A stretch of DNA of 64,000 nt from Paenibacillus flagellatus (GTDB lineage Bacteria; Bacillota; Bacilli; Paenibacillales; NBRC-103111), in NCBI RefSeq assembly GCF_003217775.1, contig NZ_QJVJ01000001.1, forward strand, positions 496,001-560,000. The letters run 5' to 3'. Of this stretch, positions 35,831 to 43,979 are shown piece after piece. A program made the translations under genes and the position numbers. Below the pieces are notes generated by a model that saw nothing but the letters and a program-made list of their open reading frames with translations, was not told the DNA's origin and ran no database searches. Every line of letters begins with the position of its first letter. Position 1 is the first letter of the stretch.

Positions 35831-35867
35831 TCAGACTGTCGAGCAAGTGTCGGCAGTCTGATTTTTT
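35831..35867 (+). terminator. terminator of the giant surface protein gene
   Basis: TCAGACTG pairs with CAGTCTGA with a further CGA/TCG inside, followed by TTTTTT, 30 bp behind the stop codon. Confidence 0.85.
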
Positions 35868-36057
35868 GTCGTTTCGTTTTATCACGACACCGCGTTAATA
35901 TAATATAATATCTGGCCTTGTTCCCACCTTTGAACGACTGTCCAGAAAACCCAGAAATCTAGGCACGGCCCGTTCAAGACCGCGAGTAATTTTTATCCAA
36001 GGTGGAGACCTTATCTTTGTCGATACCGCAGTACATTCAGGAGGCGAGACGTTAGCG

Positions 36058-36411
36058 ATGCAAGAACAGATGGAACGGAAGGTCCGGCTCTATAAAGACG
36101 AAATCGGCCATTGGAGCGAAACGATGCCGAACGTGGCGAACGCGTATCACGCGTTTACGGGAGAATGCTTCGAAGAAGGCGCGCTCGATGCGCGGACGAA
36201 GCAGCTCATCGCGCTCGGCATCGGAATGTTCGCGAACAACGAGGTGTGCACGTATTACCACGTCCGGGAGGCGCTGCACAAGGGTGCGTCGCCCGAGCAA
36301 GTGATGGAGACGGTAGCGGTCGCCGCGGCGATCGGCGGCGGGCACGTCTTGTCGCAAGGCGTCACCCGCGTCCAAAAGGCGCTGGACGGAGCGACGACGC
36401 TTCCGCAATAA
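36058..36411 (+). CDS. carboxymuconolactone decarboxylase family protein
   Basis: A 117-aa single-domain protein of the CMD/AhpD-like fold. It opens with the typical F-E-E-G-A-L-D-A-R-T-K-Q-L-I-A-L and has the helix with NNEVCTYYHVREALHKG and then A-S-P-E-Q-V-M-E-T. Family members with two cysteines (C-x-x-C-x-x-x-H) act as peroxidase-linked reductants. Here only the second Cys and the His remain, with Glu at the first Cys position. It may thus have a different activity. A GGAGG lies 12 bases before the ATG. Monocistronic, with its own terminator. Confidence 0.88.
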   Translation: MQEQMERKVRLYKDEIGHWSETMPNVANAYHAFTGECFEEGALDARTKQLIALGIGMFANNEVCTYYHVREALHKGASPEQVMETVAVAAAIGGGHVLSQGVTRVQKALDGATTLPQ

Positions 36412-36422
36412 ACGCAGCAAGG

Positions 36423-36453
36423 AACCCGAAGCGCGTGCCGCTCCGGGTTTTTT
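36423..36453 (+). terminator. terminator of the CMD-family gene
   Basis: AACCCGAAGC pairs with GCTCCGGGTT (one mismatch) and is followed by TTTT, 11 bp behind the stop codon. Confidence 0.85.
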
Positions 36454-36507
36454 GTCGGGATGAAGTCGATCCCGTATTCGTGCGCCCCATATATTCTCGA
36501 TTAACCT

Positions 36508-38151
36508 TTACTCCTCTTCCGCTTGATCGAGTCGCCGGAACGACCTTGTCTTTTTACGGGCCTTCGTACCAAGCTTGATTTGACGCGCGATCGTTAGTCC
36601 GATGAGATAAGCCGGAGCCGACGTATTGCCGTCAACGGTGAAGGGAATGATCGAATCGTCCGCAACCACCAAGTCCTTTACGCCATGCACGTGTCCCCGG
36701 CGATCGACAACGCCGCCCCGGCTAAGCGGAGCCATGCGAAGCGAGCCTTGCTGATGGTGATTATGGTCGAAATTTTCCTTAATGAACGCCTCGAGCTCGG
36801 AGTCGTTATCGATCGTATCCAGTGAAGGCGAGAGAAGACGATACGCGGGATCGACGGATTCCAATTGTTCCGCAATTGGTTTGATATAGATCCTGTAAAT
36901 CTTTTTTATCGCTTCCAGATCGCTAGGATCGTCTAAAAACCCTTCGTCCGCAAGAACGATTTGGAGCGGGTCATCGCTCTGAATGGTTATCGAGCCCCGG
37001 CTTTTGGGCTGCAAATAAAGAATCGCAATCGATAACGTGTCTTCCGAAGGGATACCGATCAGTTGGACCCCCCGGCGGTTCGGGTTGGCATCACCGGTCG
37101 GATCGGGCAGGAAAGCGCCGCCTGTGAATAAGGCGTTCGGGTCGGAGTTCGCCGGGGTATCGTTTTTATTGACGCTAAATACGGCGAAATTAAGCGTATG
37201 GTTACGGAGATGTTTACCCACGTTCGGATTGTCGAATAAAACCGGAATACCCGCCTTCCGGAGAAGCGAAGCGGGTCCGATGCCGGAAAGCATCAATAAC
37301 TGGGCGCTATTGATGCCTGCGGACACAATGATTGTTTTGCGGCAGTAGGCGCGAACGCAATTTCCCTCCCTTAGAAATTCAACGCCGATAGCCCTTCTTT
37401 TCGAAAACAGAACGCGAAGTGCTGTAGATTTGTACAATACGCGCAGCTTACGACCGTTCACGCCGCGTCCGGCTGCATTCACAATATCGCCCGAGAGAAA
37501 GGCGGTGGACGAGCTTTCCCGACGACCGTTCGGTTGTTGGTACAGTTGCCAGCGGGTAAACGGGCCGAGTGGCGTATCGGGATCGTTATAGTCGACAATT
37601 TCTTGAAATCCCGTTGCCCGTTCTATGGCCGTAACCAGCTTTTCCGCCATAGCGGACGGGTTGACCGGCGCTTGCCGGATATCGATACGGCCATGAAAAC
37701 CGCGAGCGTCCGGATTGCCGGTTATTCCGTTGTAGTTCTCCAGCTGCTTGAACCGGTTGATCGCGAGCTCCGGCGACCAGATCGGCCCCAGCAATCTTTC
37801 CCAATCTCTGAAAACGGCCGACGTCGGTCTTACATATTGTTCGGTATTAATAGAAGAACCGCCTCCGGAAAGGCGTCCCGTCGTCCATTCAAAGCTGCGA
37901 TCGTCCACTTCCTTCTGGGGTACGCCTTCGCCTTGCCAGAAGTACTGCGGAAAAAAACGTTCCTCAAGCTCCAGTGCGAAGGAGGAGTCCTTGATCGGAG
38001 CATCGTTATTTTTATTTTCCCCTGCTTCCAGTACAAGAACGGATGCTTTGCGATCGTCTGACAGCGTTTTGGCGATGACAGCTCCGGCCGGACCGGTTCC
38101 GATCACGATGTAATCGAATACCCATTTCTCGTTCCCCTGCACATGATTCAT
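36508..38151 (-). CDS. GMC family FAD-dependent oxidoreductase
   Basis: The 547-aa enzyme belongs to the glucose-methanol-choline oxidoreductases. The FAD-binding Rossmann motif is YIVIGTGPAGAVIAK (near residue 15), the GMC signature 1 region is GRLSGGGSSIN, and signature 2 is SAGINSAQLLMLSGIGP. The active-site His lies in NHHQQGSLRMA, and the ending NTSAPAYLIGLTIARQI is typical. It oxidises an alcohol group of an unknown substrate. No signal peptide is present. GGGAG precedes the ATG. It is followed by nothing on the same strand within the unit; the upstream DUF1259 gene is read in the same direction, 142 bp away. Confidence 0.9.
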   Translation of the reverse strand: MNHVQGNEKWVFDYIVIGTGPAGAVIAKTLSDDRKASVLVLEAGENKNNDAPIKDSSFALELEERFFPQYFWQGEGVPQKEVDDRSFEWTTGRLSGGGSSINTEQYVRPTSAVFRDWERLLGPIWSPELAINRFKQLENYNGITGNPDARGFHGRIDIRQAPVNPSAMAEKLVTAIERATGFQEIVDYNDPDTPLGPFTRWQLYQQPNGRRESSSTAFLSGDIVNAAGRGVNGRKLRVLYKSTALRVLFSKRRAIGVEFLREGNCVRAYCRKTIIVSAGINSAQLLMLSGIGPASLLRKAGIPVLFDNPNVGKHLRNHTLNFAVFSVNKNDTPANSDPNALFTGGAFLPDPTGDANPNRRGVQLIGIPSEDTLSIAILYLQPKSRGSITIQSDDPLQIVLADEGFLDDPSDLEAIKKIYRIYIKPIAEQLESVDPAYRLLSPSLDTIDNDSELEAFIKENFDHNHHQQGSLRMAPLSRGGVVDRRGHVHGVKDLVVADDSIIPFTVDGNTSAPAYLIGLTIARQIKLGTKARKKTRSFRRLDQAEEE

Positions 38152-38245
38152 CCCGATGATCTCCCTCGTTTCTTAATGTCTGTCTTGGGCTAATGTAGTG
38201 TATTGCTTTCGGGGATCGATGGTGTCGGGTTTTTACGTAAAGAAG

Positions 38246-38277
38246 AGCGAACCTCCCCTTGGAAGCCCGCTCCTGGA
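38246..38277 (-). terminator. terminator behind the DUF1259 gene
   Basis: On the minus strand GAGCG pairs with CGCTC around a CTTCC/GGAGG-like inner stem, followed by TTCTTT. It separates the DUF1259 gene from the GMC oxidoreductase gene. Moderate support. Confidence 0.5.
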
Positions 38278-38293
38278 ATGTTCTCGAATGGCC

Positions 38294-38710
38294 TTAACCC
38301 AAGAAGGCTATAGACCGCTTCGTTTTCCTTGCAAATGCGATGGGATTGTCGATGGACTCCCAGTGAATATACATTAATCGGGGATTGTCATTCAACCAGT
38401 GATTGTGAAGAGCCGTTACCTTGATGCCGTTTCTTTGAAGATTACGGATCAGCCGGTTCGCCTGATTCTGAAAAAGGGCGGTTTCGCCTAAACAAAGCGC
38501 TCGCCCCGACTTGTCAAGGGATTCGAACGAAAACAATTGGTACCGAACCAATGGCGAAGTCGTGCGTCTTCCCAAAATGGTCGCATTCAGTCTTCTGGCC
38601 CGGCTGACAAAACAAACGGGCCCCGGATCGATTTCATGCTCCCCGCCCAATATTCTCGAGAATTGGTTGCATAATCTGATAAATTGCGGACTTGCCTTCA
38701 CATTTGCCAT
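38294..38710 (-). CDS. DUF1259 domain-containing protein
   Basis: A 138-aa protein consisting of one LppY/LpqO-type DUF1259 domain. Recognisable pieces are FSRILGGEHEIDPGP near the start and the strongly conserved VTALHNHWLNDNPRLMYIHW near the end. The histidines H-N-H and Y-I-H-W suggest a metal or ligand site of cupin-like type. Secreted relatives carry two such domains and a signal peptide; this one is single and cytosolic. AGGAGGT precedes the start. It lies downstream of a TetR gene on the same strand, but with a 168-bp gap. Confidence 0.82.
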   Translation of the reverse strand: MANVKASPQFIRLCNQFSRILGGEHEIDPGPVCFVSRARRLNATILGRRTTSPLVRYQLFSFESLDKSGRALCLGETALFQNQANRLIRNLQRNGIKVTALHNHWLNDNPRLMYIHWESIDNPIAFARKTKRSIAFLG

Positions 38711-38878
38711 CGTTTACCTCCTCATGGTTTTGAAACATCGTATTATCGACCAGAGGAAGCGGGCTATGCGAATACCCAATATACCGGCACTTTTTTGTCA
38801 CAGCTTGTGCTCACGACGCCGGATTCGATTCCGATTTCGATATCGCTGCCGCTCGGAAGTCGGTTGTTCGTTCTCGTG

Positions 38879-39475
38879 CTAGCTCCCGTCCCTGTGGAGA
38901 AACGCGGAGAGCATTTCCTCTTTCAACGGCTCCAAAGGGAAATCGTCCGGGTACGTGGCGTACATCAGCATCATGCCGTGAAGCGCGGTCGAGAAATGGA
39001 GCGATCGCATCTGGGGATCGGGGACACCCATCCGCCGGAATATATCGACCTGGAATTGAAATTGCCGGGCCATCTCGTCCTTGAGCGATTGGCTGGAGGC
39101 GGATACGACCTCGTCGTTCTCCGGGTGCGTTTGCAGATGCAAGTAAAACCGATAGACGCGCGGCCGCTGCTGTACGTTCCTCAGCGCATGGTCGGCGATA
39201 TGCGCCAGCTGCTCGGCCGGGGTCGGCTTCCTCATCGCTTCCTCCATCACCCGTACGATTTCCTCGATTCGGCCCGCGATTAATTCCTTCAGGAGATCGG
39301 CTTTTCCCGCAAAATAGTTGTACATTAGACCTTTGGAAATGCCCGCACGCTTCGCCACATCCTCGATGGACGCCGCATGGTAGCCCTTCTCGATAAAGAC
39401 CTCGATCGCCGCCGTTCGTATGTTTTCTTTCGCCTGCTGCCGGATTCGGTCATTTTCCTCGCGTGTTCGAGGCAT
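38879..39475 (-). CDS. TetR/AcrR family transcriptional regulator
   Basis: A 198-aa TetR-type repressor. The N-terminal helix-turn-helix reads IRTAAIEVFIEKGYHAASI-EDVAKRAGISKGLMYNYFAGK. The C-terminal part is all-helical (TetR_C_11-like, with EQLAHIADHALRNV). The start is directly upstream of P-R-T-R-E-E-N-D-R-I-R; a GGGAGGG lies nearby. A perfect palindrome at 39506-39520, 30 bp upstream, is a good operator candidate. Between this gene and the SDR gene on the same strand lies this operator, so autoregulation is likely. Confidence 0.92.
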   Translation of the reverse strand: MPRTREENDRIRQQAKENIRTAAIEVFIEKGYHAASIEDVAKRAGISKGLMYNYFAGKADLLKELIAGRIEEIVRVMEEAMRKPTPAEQLAHIADHALRNVQQRPRVYRFYLHLQTHPENDEVVSASSQSLKDEMARQFQFQVDIFRRMGVPDPQMRSLHFSTALHGMMLMYATYPDDFPLEPLKEEMLSAFLHRDGS

Positions 39476-39505
39476 AGGTGCGCCCTCCCCGATCTGATCA
39501 TTTCG

Positions 39506-39520
39506 TTATCATCATGATAA
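39506..39520. promoter_or_regulatory. palindrome TTATCAT-C-ATGATAA, candidate TetR operator
   Basis: Perfect 7-1-7 palindrome located 31 bp upstream of the TetR gene start, between it and the stop of the SDR gene. Position and symmetry fit binding by the TetR protein. Confidence 0.6.
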
Positions 39521-39561
39521 GGAAGACTGAACGGCTAGTCAATCACTCGCAACAACCCTCT

Positions 39562-40383
39562 TTACCCCTTCTCTCGAAGATCGCGTATGTTCCTTATCTT
39601 CTCGACCCATGCCTTATCCAACAAACGGGGAAATAAACGATTGATACGCCAAGCCCACTTCACATTAGCCGGGAAGATGATGATATCTTGATTTTTCAAA
39701 ACGCCGTTCAATATGGTGGCAACCGCCTTTTGGGTGTCCATTGCTTTTACCGGCAAGCTTGCGACCAGCTTTTCATTTTTAACGTTTGCTACTGTCATGT
39801 TCTTGTATATATTGGTTTGAACATGCCCTGGACATACGGTACTTACTTTCACGCCCAAATCCAACCCTTCATGACGCAGCGACAGCGAAAGGCCCATCAC
39901 GGCATGCTTGCTTGCGCAATATGGCGTATTTCCCGGCTGCGGCATTAAGCCTGTTGCGGACGCGGTGTTGATGATATGACCGAAGCCCTGCTTCGCCATG
40001 ACTTGATAAGCATATATCGATCCGTACAGAACGCCGTTAAAATTAATACCCATGACTTTCTCCCATTGCTCGAACGTCAAATCACGCACGTCACCGCCTA
40101 TAGCGATTCCTGCATTGTTAAACATGTAGTCGATCCGACCATAGTTTGAAACCGTGTCTTCGATCAGCCTTTTCACTTCTTGTTCGCCGGATACATCGAC
40201 CGCCCTATGGTCCGCTTTGCCGCCATTTTGTTTAATGGCGGCCGCAACATTCCTTGCGTTTCCCTCATGAATATCGGCAACAATCACAATGGCGCCTCGG
40301 TTGGCAAGTTCCTCGCAAAGAGCCCTTCCTATTCCCGCACCTCCGCCGGTAATAACGGCTACTTTTTCTTGAAAACGGTTCAT
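39562..40383 (-). CDS. SDR family oxidoreductase
   Basis: The 273-aa enzyme is a classical SDR. It has VITGGGAGIGRALCEEL, the cofactor-specifying acid in VIVADIHEG (NAD preference likely), MFNNAGIAIGG, and the active-site Ser in NTASATG. The Tyr and Lys lie in YCASKHAVMG, and PGHVQTNIY follows. The C-terminal part is basic and Trp-rich (ANVKWAWRINRLFPRLLDK), as in ketoreductases acting on lipids or steroids. The start at 40383 has GGAGG eight bases upstream. It lies 58 bp behind the ECF41-type sigma factor gene on the same strand and may be part of its unit. Confidence 0.9.
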   Translation of the reverse strand: MNRFQEKVAVITGGGAGIGRALCEELANRGAIVIVADIHEGNARNVAAAIKQNGGKADHRAVDVSGEQEVKRLIEDTVSNYGRIDYMFNNAGIAIGGDVRDLTFEQWEKVMGINFNGVLYGSIYAYQVMAKQGFGHIINTASATGLMPQPGNTPYCASKHAVMGLSLSLRHEGLDLGVKVSTVCPGHVQTNIYKNMTVANVKNEKLVASLPVKAMDTQKAVATILNGVLKNQDIIIFPANVKWAWRINRLFPRLLDKAWVEKIRNIRDLREKG

Positions 40384-40441
40384 GAACAAAGCCTCCATCG
40401 TGTGTAATTGCGCCATGTCTAACTTCGTTTATCGGCGAAAA

Positions 40442-41326
40442 TCATATACGGTCGGTCGCAAAAAAACGCGTGAGACTGATGAGCTTATCGGGATTCAAAA
40501 CGGCATAAATGTTCACAATCCGATTATGTTGAATATCAAAACAAATCGTAGCAAAGAGCTGCTTGCCTGCAAAAAATACCAATCCGGGCTGCGCATTTAT
40601 TTCCCGAAGCGTATAAGAGAAATCGGCAGGGAACTCCGGCAAAATACCGATAAAGAAACGGGCGATTCGATCATGGCCGAACAGCGGACGCAAGGGGGCT
40701 CTCACTTTGCCTCCTCCATCCATATAGAGAATCGTGTCCGAAGTTAACGTTTCAAGCAGCTTTTTCATATCCCCATCCAAAAGGGCTTGTGCAAACGATT
40801 CGATCAGATGGGTCGTATTCCGCTGCATGCCCGCGTTCATTGGAGGAATGTCTCCCAAGCTCCTTTTGGCTCGACGGAAAATTTGCCTGCAGTTCGCACT
40901 GCTTTTGTCGACGATCTTCGCTATTTCCTCATATTCGTATTGAAGGACTTCTCGCAACAGGAATACGACCCGCTCGGTCCAGGAAAGCTGTTGAATCAGG
41001 AACAAGTATGCCATCGAAATGGTTTCTTTTCGTATATATCCTTCCAAAGGGTCGGTTTGTCCGTTACCCTCACTCATGATCGGTTCCGGAAGCCAAGGTC
41101 CGACGTATGCTTCCCGATGCCTGCTTTGCGCCCGCAATCGATCGATGCACCGGTTGCTTACACTTCTGAACAAATATGACTTCACATTCTTAACCAGATC
41201 GGATGGAACCTTTTCTATCGAAAGAAACGTTTCTTGAATGATATCTTCGGCATCCATCATACTGCCCATCATGCGATAAGCAAAAGAAAGGAGCGATGGT
41301 CTCAAACTTTTATAGAGCTCTTCCAC
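40442..41326 (-). CDS. ECF41-type sigma factor with SnoaL-like C-terminal domain
   Basis: The 294-aa protein has sigma region 2 (SLLSFAYRMMGSMMDAEDIIQ), a linker with the ECF41 signature YVGPWLPEP, and region 4 (LSWTERVVFLLREV, YEYEEIAKIVDKSSANCRQIF). A SnoaL-like domain with the ECF41 motifs DGGGK and NPDKL ends it. In ECF41 factors this domain replaces an anti-sigma factor and tunes activity. The start is uncertain: a GTG at 41326 matches the family opening E-E-L-Y but its AAGGAGG is 17 bases away, while a TTG at 41341 is too close to that site. It begins inside the stop region of the upstream FAD oxidoreductase, so the two are coupled. Confidence 0.88.
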   Translation of the reverse strand: MEELYKSLRPSLLSFAYRMMGSMMDAEDIIQETFLSIEKVPSDLVKNVKSYLFRSVSNRCIDRLRAQSRHREAYVGPWLPEPIMSEGNGQTDPLEGYIRKETISMAYLFLIQQLSWTERVVFLLREVLQYEYEEIAKIVDKSSANCRQIFRRAKRSLGDIPPMNAGMQRNTTHLIESFAQALLDGDMKKLLETLTSDTILYMDGGGKVRAPLRPLFGHDRIARFFIGILPEFPADFSYTLREINAQPGLVFFAGKQLFATICFDIQHNRIVNIYAVLNPDKLISLTRFFATDRI

Positions 41327-41327
41327 C

Positions 41328-42635
41328 TCAACCGTATGCAAGCCCTCCTTTGTGGTTATAGTCTCGGAGGATCTCCTCGGAAGCCCGCCTTGCGCTGGCA
41401 AAAACGGCATCAACCAACACTTCCCCTTGACCCGTCCAATCTCCGGAAACATACAGTCCACGCACCTCCGGAACGGATGGACCATAGCGTCTGCCGATTC
41501 GATCCATGGAATCAAAGTCATGGGCGACCGTCATTTTCGGCAGGAACTGCCTTGCGACAAGTTCCTTTTGCCATCCCGGTTGTATGAAGTCCAAAGCCCG
41601 CTCCAATTGACTTTCGTCGTTTTGGGGATGATCCGAGCCAAAGCCAATATCCTTGCACACATGAATAATGGCGGAGCCATCCTCACTTGCATCGGAAATG
41701 ACGGAAGGGGTACTAATAAAGATCGGTTGATCCAAGAAGAAGGTAAAATGGCGTTTTGGATCATCGGTGTAGGGCAGCCTGCGCAGAGCGACATCGAGAC
41801 AAGCGGCATAGATCGGTTTCGCCCGATCCCGCCATTCCTTAAGCGATGTTTGCTCCGCGTTGGTAACGAGCTTGCAGGCTTCTCCCGGTCCTGCCGCGAC
41901 AACGACATTGGGGACCTCCAACGTTTCGCCATCACTAAACCGGATTTGCCTTACTCTACCGTCATGCTCAATCGCGGATACGCCTTTTCGGTTCCATATT
42001 GTAACACCTGCGCGGATAGCCTCTTGCCGAAGACGTTCAACCAGTTGGCCCCAACCTTGATCTACATATAGGACTTGGTTCCCTTTAAATACAAGCTGCA
42101 ATCTTCGGACTGCAGGAGCAGCCAAGAGGATTTCAGGGTAAGGTACAAACGTATTGGTTCTACAGACGGCGTAAATGAGGCGTCTGATCGTGGGATCGCG
42201 GATTTCTTTTTCCACCCATTCCCGAAAACTGATCGGTGGTAGAGCGTTTGTATCGATTTTGGCTAGTTTTCCCACAAATGAAACGATTTCCAGCTTGGCG
42301 GAAGCGGATAACAAGTTAGAGGTAACAATCGAGAAAGGATTTCCGGGTAAGGGGTAAAGCTTATCATTCCACACGATGCCGCCTTTTGCAGGCACAGTCG
42401 CTCCTTTAACCGGGATTCTCAGTTCGTTTAGTACCTCTTCGGCGGCCCCGCCTTTATAAAGCGCATGAAGACCCAAATTCAGCATGGCCCCATTCTTTTT
42501 TACCGTAGCGGAACGGCCGCCCAATTGATTTGCTCTTTCCGACAAAACTACGGATAAACCCGCTTTTGCCAAATAAATAGAGCTGGTTAGTCCGGAAAGC
42601 CCTCCGCCGATTACCGCTGCATCATAGTGTCTCAT
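41328..42635 (-). CDS. FAD-dependent oxidoreductase (phytoene desaturase/amine oxidase-like)
   Basis: The 435-aa flavoprotein has the dinucleotide-binding motif AAVIGGGLSGLTSSIYLAKAG followed by the GG motif NQLGGRSATV. The middle helix-rich substrate domain and the C-terminal FAD motif VRGLYVSGDWTGQGEVLVDAVF are also present. The latter is typical of the protoporphyrinogen oxidase/phytoene desaturase superfamily. GGGAGGAG precedes the ATG. The 3' end reaches the sigma factor start, and a near-consensus ECF41 promoter lies 30 bp upstream. It is therefore the likely accessory oxidoreductase and target of that sigma factor. The substrate is unknown. Confidence 0.9.
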   Translation of the reverse strand: MRHYDAAVIGGGLSGLTSSIYLAKAGLSVVLSERANQLGGRSATVKKNGAMLNLGLHALYKGGAAEEVLNELRIPVKGATVPAKGGIVWNDKLYPLPGNPFSIVTSNLLSASAKLEIVSFVGKLAKIDTNALPPISFREWVEKEIRDPTIRRLIYAVCRTNTFVPYPEILLAAPAVRRLQLVFKGNQVLYVDQGWGQLVERLRQEAIRAGVTIWNRKGVSAIEHDGRVRQIRFSDGETLEVPNVVVAAGPGEACKLVTNAEQTSLKEWRDRAKPIYAACLDVALRRLPYTDDPKRHFTFFLDQPIFISTPSVISDASEDGSAIIHVCKDIGFGSDHPQNDESQLERALDFIQPGWQKELVARQFLPKMTVAHDFDSMDRIGRRYGPSVPEVRGLYVSGDWTGQGEVLVDAVFASARRASEEILRDYNHKGGLAYG

Positions 42636-42664
42636 CCCTATCTCCTCCCTCTTTTTATGAATAA

Positions 42665-42692
42665 GACGATCGGGAGGGATGGAGTTGTGACA
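42665..42692 (-). promoter_or_regulatory. ECF41-type promoter, TGTCACA-N17-CGTC
   Basis: On the minus strand TGTCACA (42692-42686) and CGTC (42668-42665) are spaced by 17 bases. The published ECF41 consensus is TGTCACA with a 16-base spacer and CGTC. The site lies about 30 bp upstream of the FAD oxidoreductase start, which is right for a promoter of the oxidoreductase-sigma operon. Confidence 0.75.
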
Positions 42693-42712
42693 AACACCTC
42701 GGGACGGAACGC

Positions 42713-43393
42713 CTAGAAAAAGCTTAATTTATCGACAAAGTCAAACACGATGGCGGCTGTAAAAATCGCAGTAACGAGAATGGTAAATAACGAGAAAATC
42801 AGCGTGCCGCGTTTCAAAGCAGGAAGCGAAACGTCTCTCGCTTGTGCATAATGCGCTGCCGACAAGCCGGATAATACGCCCATGATGAAGAACCAGGGTT
42901 GGTAAACGAACAAGTCCCATAAGGCATCGATACGCAAATCCACTTCACCGGTAAATGTCGGCATTTTCAAGTCGATGAGGCCTGCCAAATAGAGGACTCT
43001 TGTAAGGATTCCGGCCGCTCCATGAGCGATTAAAAAGACAGAGCAGAGAAGGGTGGGGAATAACAGAAATCCTCGGCAGACCGTAGCTCCGCCGATCCAT
43101 GGAATCCATAAAGGGACAGCCTTCCCCCAAGGTTTAACGAGTCCTAACAAGACGAAGCCGCACAACATAATCACGACACCCACGACATAGCTCGCTTTAT
43201 AGATGCCGCCAGTGGTATCGACAATCGGGGCCGAAAGACCGATTGTTCCTCCCGCGGCCTGATAGAATCGGACAAAGACCGCATACAGGAGAGCCCAGAC
43301 GCAACCCGCATAAGCCGCCCATCCTGACGTCTTTGTAAAGCGCACGTAGGCTTTCCAACCATTAGGCAACGACGAATCAAGATTGGGATCCAT
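42713..43393 (-). CDS. DUF3995-type membrane protein
   Basis: A 226-aa integral membrane protein with about six predicted transmembrane segments. The N-terminus has the DUF3995-like pattern WAAYAGCVWALLYAVFVRFYQ. The motif LVKPWGKAVPLWIPWIGG follows in the middle. The function of the family is unknown. It lies 13 bp behind the DUF6463 gene, so the two are co-transcribed. The ECF41 promoter follows directly behind its stop codon. The C-terminus ends in a single hydrophobic helix. Confidence 0.78.
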   Translation of the reverse strand: MDPNLDSSLPNGWKAYVRFTKTSGWAAYAGCVWALLYAVFVRFYQAAGGTIGLSAPIVDTTGGIYKASYVVGVVIMLCGFVLLGLVKPWGKAVPLWIPWIGGATVCRGFLLFPTLLCSVFLIAHGAAGILTRVLYLAGLIDLKMPTFTGEVDLRIDALWDLFVYQPWFFIMGVLSGLSAAHYAQARDVSLPALKRGTLIFSLFTILVTAIFTAAIVFDFVDKLSFF

Positions 43394-43406
43394 CCCTTAG
43401 CACCCT

Positions 43407-43784
43407 CTACTTTTGTTTTGGCGACCGATGAATGAATAAGAGCCACGCTTGAGGCAAGCCAAGCCAAAAACCCGAAGACGGCATCACGATAACTCCGATC
43501 AAGCAGATGGCCAATAGCATCCATCCGAGAGAAACAGGCGGGGCCATCCGTTTCTTTTTCATTAGCCAATCCACCGTGTGGCCAAGAGCAATCAACATGA
43601 AGCCGAGCATCAAGTACCAGAAAGCGGTAGAGCGATCCCATTGCCCGTTCCCCACCGTATCCCATAGACCCTCGGCAACCATCGGCCGCAGTTGCTCCAT
43701 GAATCCGATTAGCCCCAAGACCGTATGAATCAGTCCGGTCAGCATAAGCGTCAGCCCGATCTGACGTTTGATTCCGCTCACCAT
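43407..43784 (-). CDS. DUF6463-type small membrane protein
   Basis: A 125-aa membrane protein with four predicted transmembrane helices. The signature-like stretches are GLTLMLTGLIHTVLGLIGF, TAFWYLMLGFMLIALGHTVDW and a final SSGFWLGLPQAWLLF. It matches the small DUF6463 membrane family, whose function is unknown. The start codon directly follows the stop of a 30-codon reading frame, and GGGAGG inside that frame serves as its ribosome binding site. Confidence 0.78.
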   Translation of the reverse strand: MVSGIKRQIGLTLMLTGLIHTVLGLIGFMEQLRPMVAEGLWDTVGNGQWDRSTAFWYLMLGFMLIALGHTVDWLMKKKRMAPPVSLGWMLLAICLIGVIVMPSSGFWLGLPQAWLLFIHRSPKQK

Positions 43785-43877
43785 CTATTCCTCATCCTCC
43801 CGATTTATTGAAATATTTTTCGTGCACATACTTGCCTTGCCGACGCCGCCCTTCCTCGTACAGATGATGATTCTCAT
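43785..43877 (-). pseudogene. 30-codon frame resembling the N-terminus of an ArsA-type ATPase
   Basis: The frame begins M-R-I-I-I-C-T-R-K-G-G-V-G-K-A-S-M, which has the deviant Walker A motif KGGVGK-x-S at the position found in ArsA/Get3-like ATPases. It then ends after 30 codons. GGGGGGTGG precedes the ATG. The first 17 codons have GC-rich third positions; the rest does not. It is either a truncated ArsA remnant or a short leader frame ahead of the DUF6463 gene. A chance match cannot be excluded. Confidence 0.4.
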
Positions 43878-43917
43878 GTCCACCCCCCTCTTTTAGTACG
43901 AATTCGTAGTAATTACA

Positions 43918-43979
43918 AAAAAAGAAGAACCCGGTTACAATCAGTCATCCTCGATCTTGATCTTAACCGGGCGGTTCTT
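43918..43979 (-). terminator. terminator behind the TetR/smORF unit
   Basis: On the minus strand AAGAAC-CGC-CCGGTTA pairs with TAACCGG-GTTCTT (a three-base bulge on one arm), followed by CTTTTTTTG. The left arm overlaps the end of the 45-codon frame. Confidence 0.75.

Noticed and set aside
43797-43920. An alternative frame through the ArsA-like region, ending EKYFNKSGG
   Set aside because: It reads from the terminator T-run without a start, and its third codon positions are less GC-rich than those of the ArsA-like frame. A former gene end cannot be fully excluded.
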